Position numbers and translations under genes: made by a program. Below are positions 21,982-25,642 of a stretch of DNA of 25,642 nt, piece after piece. The stretch's first letter is position 1. Every line of letters begins with the position of its first letter. The notes under the pieces are model-generated. The model searched no databases. It saw only the letters and a program-made list of their open reading frames with translations, and had not been told where the DNA came from. Origin of the DNA: Entrophospora sp. SA101 (lineage: Eukaryota; Glomeromycota; Glomeromycetes; Entrophosporales; Entrophosporaceae); the NCBI GenBank assembly GCA_958430865.1, contig CAUDNR010004450.1, positions 24,804-50,445 on the forward strand, read 5' to 3'.

Positions 21982-22539
21982 TTAATAATTCCCCCCACTC
22001 GATAAAAAATAAAAATGAATATTATTACCTTTATTAGTGTTGTTATTATTTTCATTATTGTTATTAATCCAACTACCACTACCTCCATTACTACTTGCAT
22101 CACCGCCATTGCTACGAACACTGCCGCCATAAAAACTATAATAAAGAGTCGGCACCAAAATTGCAACTACAGTGAAACCTTGAGCACCGACACGAAGTCT
22201 CATCATTTTTTGCATTTTAGCTGAATCGCCACGTTGAAATGCTGCAGCACTAGCAACCAAAGCACCAATTGTCACGGTAAGGCCTTATGTTGAATAAAAA
22301 GAAATAAGAGAATTATTATTATTATAGTAGCAGTAATAGTAGTAGTAATAATTAAATTAGGATGATAAATTAAGAAAAAGGTATGAAACAAGCGAACCAA
22401 CAACAACCAATGGATTTTCTTTAAGACCACGAATGAATCGATTGTCTTTTTTTCCACTATTACTGCTAATGATAACACTATTATCATAATTAAAACTGTT
22501 TGCGTTCCTTGATGATGAATTTGAGTCTGGTAATGACAT
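21982..22539 (-). CDS. RCF1: HIG1-domain protein, Rcf1-type respiratory supercomplex factor, 2 exons
   Basis: Exons in genomic order 21982-22283 and 22398-22539 give 147 residues. HIG1 proteins sit in the mitochondrial inner membrane and help cytochrome c oxidase assembly and supercomplex formation. The HIG1 domain runs from about residue 36 to 100: KENPLVVVGLTVTIGAL (first membrane segment), a loop with FQRGDSAKMQ, then QKMMRLRVGAQ and GFTVVAILVPTLYY (second segment). Gln72, Arg76, Arg78 and Gln82 form the Q-x3-R-x-R-x3-Q motif of Rcf1-type members. The N-terminus is Ser/Asn-rich, and the C-terminal tail from about 100 is Gly/Ser/Asn-rich. The donor (GTTCGC) is weak; it was chosen because it alone joins the two halves of the domain in frame. 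A further intron from the GTAATA after NNNTNK would shorten the tail, so the last residues are uncertain. It converges with the PNUTS-like gene. Confidence 0.85.
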
Positions 22540-23550
22540 TTTTTTTGCTTGAAATTCTTTTTATATGAATGAATGAATGAATGAATGAATGCGTTTTGTG
22601 AAAAATTCAGATTTCAAAAAATCGGGATTTATCATAGTGGACATTTGATTTCATTGGCAGAATTTTGTGACGATTTCCCCTTCCAGATATCACGCAAAAA
22701 TTAAAATTTTATTGGCTTGAAAATCATTACGCAAGTTTGAAAACAAAAATAATGGTATCGAAGGAGGTAAAAGTAGTTACATAAAATCATCATATCTATT
22801 ATATATTAACAATAAATTTACACTTGTTAATAAAAATGATCTATTATTTATTATTATTATATAAATATAATTAATTGGAGTAGTGACATTTTTATGTTAA
22901 TAACATTCTCTTGATTAATCAAAACGTATAAGCGACCTACTTTTCAAACAATTCTCTTGAATAAAAGAAAATAATAATTAACACTCAAATAATTAAATCC
23001 AATACCCAAAACTATTTTTGTCAGTAAGATTGCCTATTCAATCTGATCCACATATAACACATAAAACAATTTTGTTTGTTATCAATCACCTTTTTTTTTG
23101 AATTATTATTATCTGTTGAAGAGAATTTTTAGCAACTAAATTACAGATATATATATTATACATATGTATTGATGGCCATTGTAATACTGCTAGCACATTG
23201 GTCCCCTAAAAGATATATATACACATGTGTGTTTAAATAACTCTTGCACTATATATAATAAAATAAAAAATTATCCAAGAATTTAGTAGATCAAGTTTAT
23301 TATAACAAAAAATCTTGATTACAATTCATAATAATATTTATTTACAGGTAGCCTTCTCCTATTTTCTTTCTCTCCATTTTTCATCAATAATAATAATAAT
23401 ATCCATTATTATTATTACTGTTGTTGTTATTATTAACATTCATATTATTTTATGTGATTAAAATTACAATGCTTACCAGCTGGTTAGTTCTAAACTACCA
23501 TCTAATAATAACTATGATTATTATGATCAAAGAGGATGAACAAGAAGGTG
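22540..23550. other. intergenic region upstream of RCF1
   Basis: About 1 kb of AT-rich sequence lies on the promoter side of RCF1. It holds a tetranucleotide microsatellite near its start and purine/pyrimidine-rich triplet runs around 23380-23430. No open frame or RNA gene was recognised. Confidence 0.45.
22565..22591. repeat. ATGA tetranucleotide microsatellite
   Basis: Nearly seven perfect ATGA units lie 26-52 bp upstream of the RCF1 start codon, probably in its 5' untranslated region or promoter. On the transcribed strand it reads TCAT repeats. Confidence 0.9.
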
Positions 23551-23754
23551 GTAACGTTAATATATGGTCATGCTTATCATCATAAATGTTTGGAATTTTA
23601 TAAAAAGGATGTTGTCTCATGTAAAATCCTATATAAATAGATGAGAAAAAGATAATGATTTGTTATTTGATGAAATATTAAACGAAGAAAATGAAGATGA
23701 CAATAGTGAAATAACAGATGATTTCAGAAATGCTTTAGTATTGGTTAAATTTTA
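23551..23754 (+). pseudogene. fragment of a RING-like zinc-finger gene
   Basis: From 23545 a plus-strand frame reads KVVTLIYGHAYHHKCLEFYK and on through KDVVSC to a TAG at 23638-23640. Immediately after, in another frame, an acidic piece reads DNDLLFDEILNEENEDDNSE and ends at a stop at 23752-23754. The GHxYHxxC-plus-distal-Cys pattern followed by an acidic tail resembles RING-like proteins that, from memory, are expanded in Rhizophagus. The expected Cys before GH is a Tyr here and the frames do not join, so a broken fragment is the best reading. Chance similarity is possible over so short a length. Confidence 0.35.
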
Positions 23755-24020
23755 AATAAACATATTATTATTATAAAACAAGATGTAGGATTCTGAGCCT
23801 AGAATGCCTTACAATATACTCAAGTCGATCGCTGAAGCCCGAAATTATAGTTCCTATATAACCCTTTGATCGTATGATCATTTTTTCACTGTTAAAGAAA
23901 CGTATCTCAGGTTAAACAAGTTTTTGTGCCCTAATAAAAAAGATCAACAATTGATTTTGTTATGTGTGATAAAGCGAATGTCCACTATGCTTTATAGTGA
24001 TACAAAAATTATTTTCCAAA

Positions 24021-24553
24021 ATGCCAGTTCCTTTCGAAGCGATTATACCTTTAGGTAATAACAATTTATTCATTTTCTCATTATTATTTGTTAAACCAAA
24101 TTATAAAACAATTTTATATGTGTATATATTTTGTTAGGTATAATAATTGGAATGTTTGGAGTTACTGGTACATTAATAAATTTATCTAGAAGATATCAAC
24201 ATGATTGGAAGGTAAACAAATATTTTTTGAATTTAAATTTTTGTTCCTAGTTATTATCATTATATGATTTTACTACTTATAATATTTATTATTATTAATA
24301 TATTTTTATTCATTGTAGCCGGAAAGATTTCAATTAGATCGTTGGGATAAATTGATGATGGAGCGTGATAGAAGATTAACTGGAAGCCTTTATGGACAAA
24401 CCGTTTAGTATTATTTTCAATTATTTTGTTATTAAAAAAAATTTTTTTCATAATTTATAATTTATAATTATATATTTTCCACAGTCAAATCCAACAGCTC
24501 CACCTTCATTTTCTACAAATAGTGTTTGGTATTTGAGTAATAAATTCATATAA
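24021..24553 (+). CDS. NADH:ubiquinone oxidoreductase subunit NDUFA1 (MWFE), 4 exons
   Basis: Exons 24021-24054, 24138-24211, 24319-24402 and 24485-24553 are in phase and encode 86 residues, the usual size for this complex I accessory subunit. The protein is anchored in the mitochondrial inner membrane by one N-terminal segment and is needed for assembly of the membrane arm. Visible family features are the start MPVPFEAIIPLGIIIGMFGV (membrane segment about 7-25), then RRYQHDWKPERFQLDRWDKL, MMERDRRLTGSLYGQ and the end SNPTAPPSFSTNSVWYLSNK. Every splice junction falls on GT-AG sites with matching phase. Such a small protein cut into four exons escapes simple open-frame searches. Confidence 0.93.
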
Positions 24554-24949
24554 TCATAAAGAGAATAAATTCAAGATAAATTTATTAAATTATTATAAAA
24601 ATTATAAAGTCAATATTTGATACAAATTAACACATACAGTAAATTATCATTTCAACATGGATTATATTTTCTAATAATAAAAAAAAGATATCACAATAAT
24701 AACATTATAAATAGTTAATTATCATTATTATATCTTCTGATGAAACTTCATATGGGAAACTGGGCTATAATAGACTAAAATCTAATATAGAAAGCTTTGA
24801 AAAAAAAAATCCTGGAATGACTAAATGATCCAGAACTGTGATATGTGTCCCAATGCGAATATTTATAATAAAAAAAGCTTATTCTTAATATTCTTACCCC
24901 CCTCCTCTTGAACCTTCAAATTGTATACCGCCATTTTTGTATATTAACT
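24554..24949. other. 3' flank of NDUFA1, no recognised gene
   Basis: AT-rich sequence follows the complex I subunit gene. No open frame, RNA gene or tandem repeat of note was seen; polyadenylation signals are too common by chance here to assign one. Confidence 0.45.
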
Positions 24950-25499
24950 AGATCTCAAGAAACACAACATTGTGATAGCGAGTGAGGTTATTTTGATAGT
25001 GTGAAAGTAAAGGCACAGGTGGTAATGATGTAGGTAGCCTTAATGACATTACTTTGCAATAAATTCCACTGGACCATTTTTGTGAATTCTTCTTGCCAAT
25101 CCCTTCATTTAGAAGTTCATAGAACAACTAAGACAACACCTAATTTGTTAAAAAGAACAATTAGTTCAAACATTTTATCCTGAGCATCAAACTCATGAGT
25201 TATTGTTATCTCACAGCTTACAGCAACAGGTCAGTGAAAGTAATGGTATCACAAATGGAAACAATAGCTACAAGTTCTACTACCAATTCACTAATGAGAC
25301 TTAAAGAAACAATGGAAACTTATCATTCTCAACCATACCATGTAATGCCATCCAGAGATAGCTTATATTCCCTCGGATCATCAACAACAAGCGGATGAAT
25401 CGCCATCTTTTTCAAGTCCATCCTGAGGAGCTTCCACTTGCATGTACTAAACCATCCACAAGTTCGCCTAATCAACAATCACTTCCTCCTTATCAATAG
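24950..25499 (+). pseudogene. coding-like tract with broken frames, Gln/Ser-rich
   Basis: Coding-like pieces appear in all three plus-strand frames. Examples are KEQLVQTFYPEHQTHELLLS followed by LQQQVSESNGITNGNN near 25155-25275, the frame 25195-25398 with METYHSQPYHVMPSRDSLYS, then DHQQQADESPSFSSPS near 25377-25425, and LPLACTKPSTSSPNQQSLPP ending in a TAG at 25497-25499. Higher G+C than the flanks and Gln/Ser/Pro-rich texture suggest the end of a regulatory-type protein that has lost its frame. No domain is recognisable, and splice junctions that would connect the pieces were not found. Confidence 0.3.
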
Positions 25500-25642
25500 T
25501 AATACGTTTATCTATTTGTGTTTTTTAGTGTGCATAATAACAATCAAAATCATTGCTGATCATCGCCCATTTATTATTGAAAATCAATGTGTATTGATTT
25601 ATCATTCTAATTATCCCCATATATATAATATAAACTACAAGA

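Overview
The window looks like nuclear DNA of a filamentous fungus, most likely an arbuscular mycorrhizal fungus of the Rhizophagus type. It is very AT-rich. The genes are broken by many short GT-AG introns, mostly about 50-110 bp. Low-complexity Asn, Ser and Gln tracts are common, and the gene products are fungal in type. The genus is inferred from composition and style; no database search was possible. I rebuilt exon structures by hand, checking reading phase at each junction.

Left part (1-9125): about 1 kb with no gene I can support, then on the minus strand a ten-exon calmodulin-dependent-type protein kinase, a tRNA-Lys(CUU), a degraded coding-like tract, a seven-exon 3-mercaptopyruvate sulfurtransferase and a five-exon seven-membrane-segment protein of receptor-like layout.

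Middle part (10079-16483): S-adenosylhomocysteine hydrolase (minus), whose last two residues appear to come from a 7-nt terminal exon. Next is a tubulin-cofactor-E gene (minus) that looks broken: shortened CAP-Gly domain, in-frame TGA, two frameshifts and no end to the ubiquitin-like domain. Facing away from it is an ATG15-type autophagic lipase (plus).

Right part (17574-25642): an unrecognised multi-membrane protein with an extremely cysteine-rich tail encoded partly by an 18-bp minisatellite (minus); a divergent, single-exon PNUTS/Ppn1-like PP1 regulator with TFIIS N-domain, RVSF motif and CCCH zinc finger (plus); an Rcf1-type HIG1 protein (minus); and the complex I subunit NDUFA1/MWFE (plus). 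Two coding-like but broken tracts, one RING-like, lie around 23.5 kb and 25.0-25.5 kb.

The genes do not form an operon or an evident shared pathway. Most are ordinary housekeeping genes in mixed orientation. RCF1 and NDUFA1 are both mitochondrial respiratory genes about 1.5 kb apart, but nothing shows co-regulation. I see no defence island, CRISPR array, secondary-metabolite cluster or intact transposon. The observations most worth following are the broken TBCE gene, the cysteine-rich repeat protein, the PNUTS-like protein and the very small exons.
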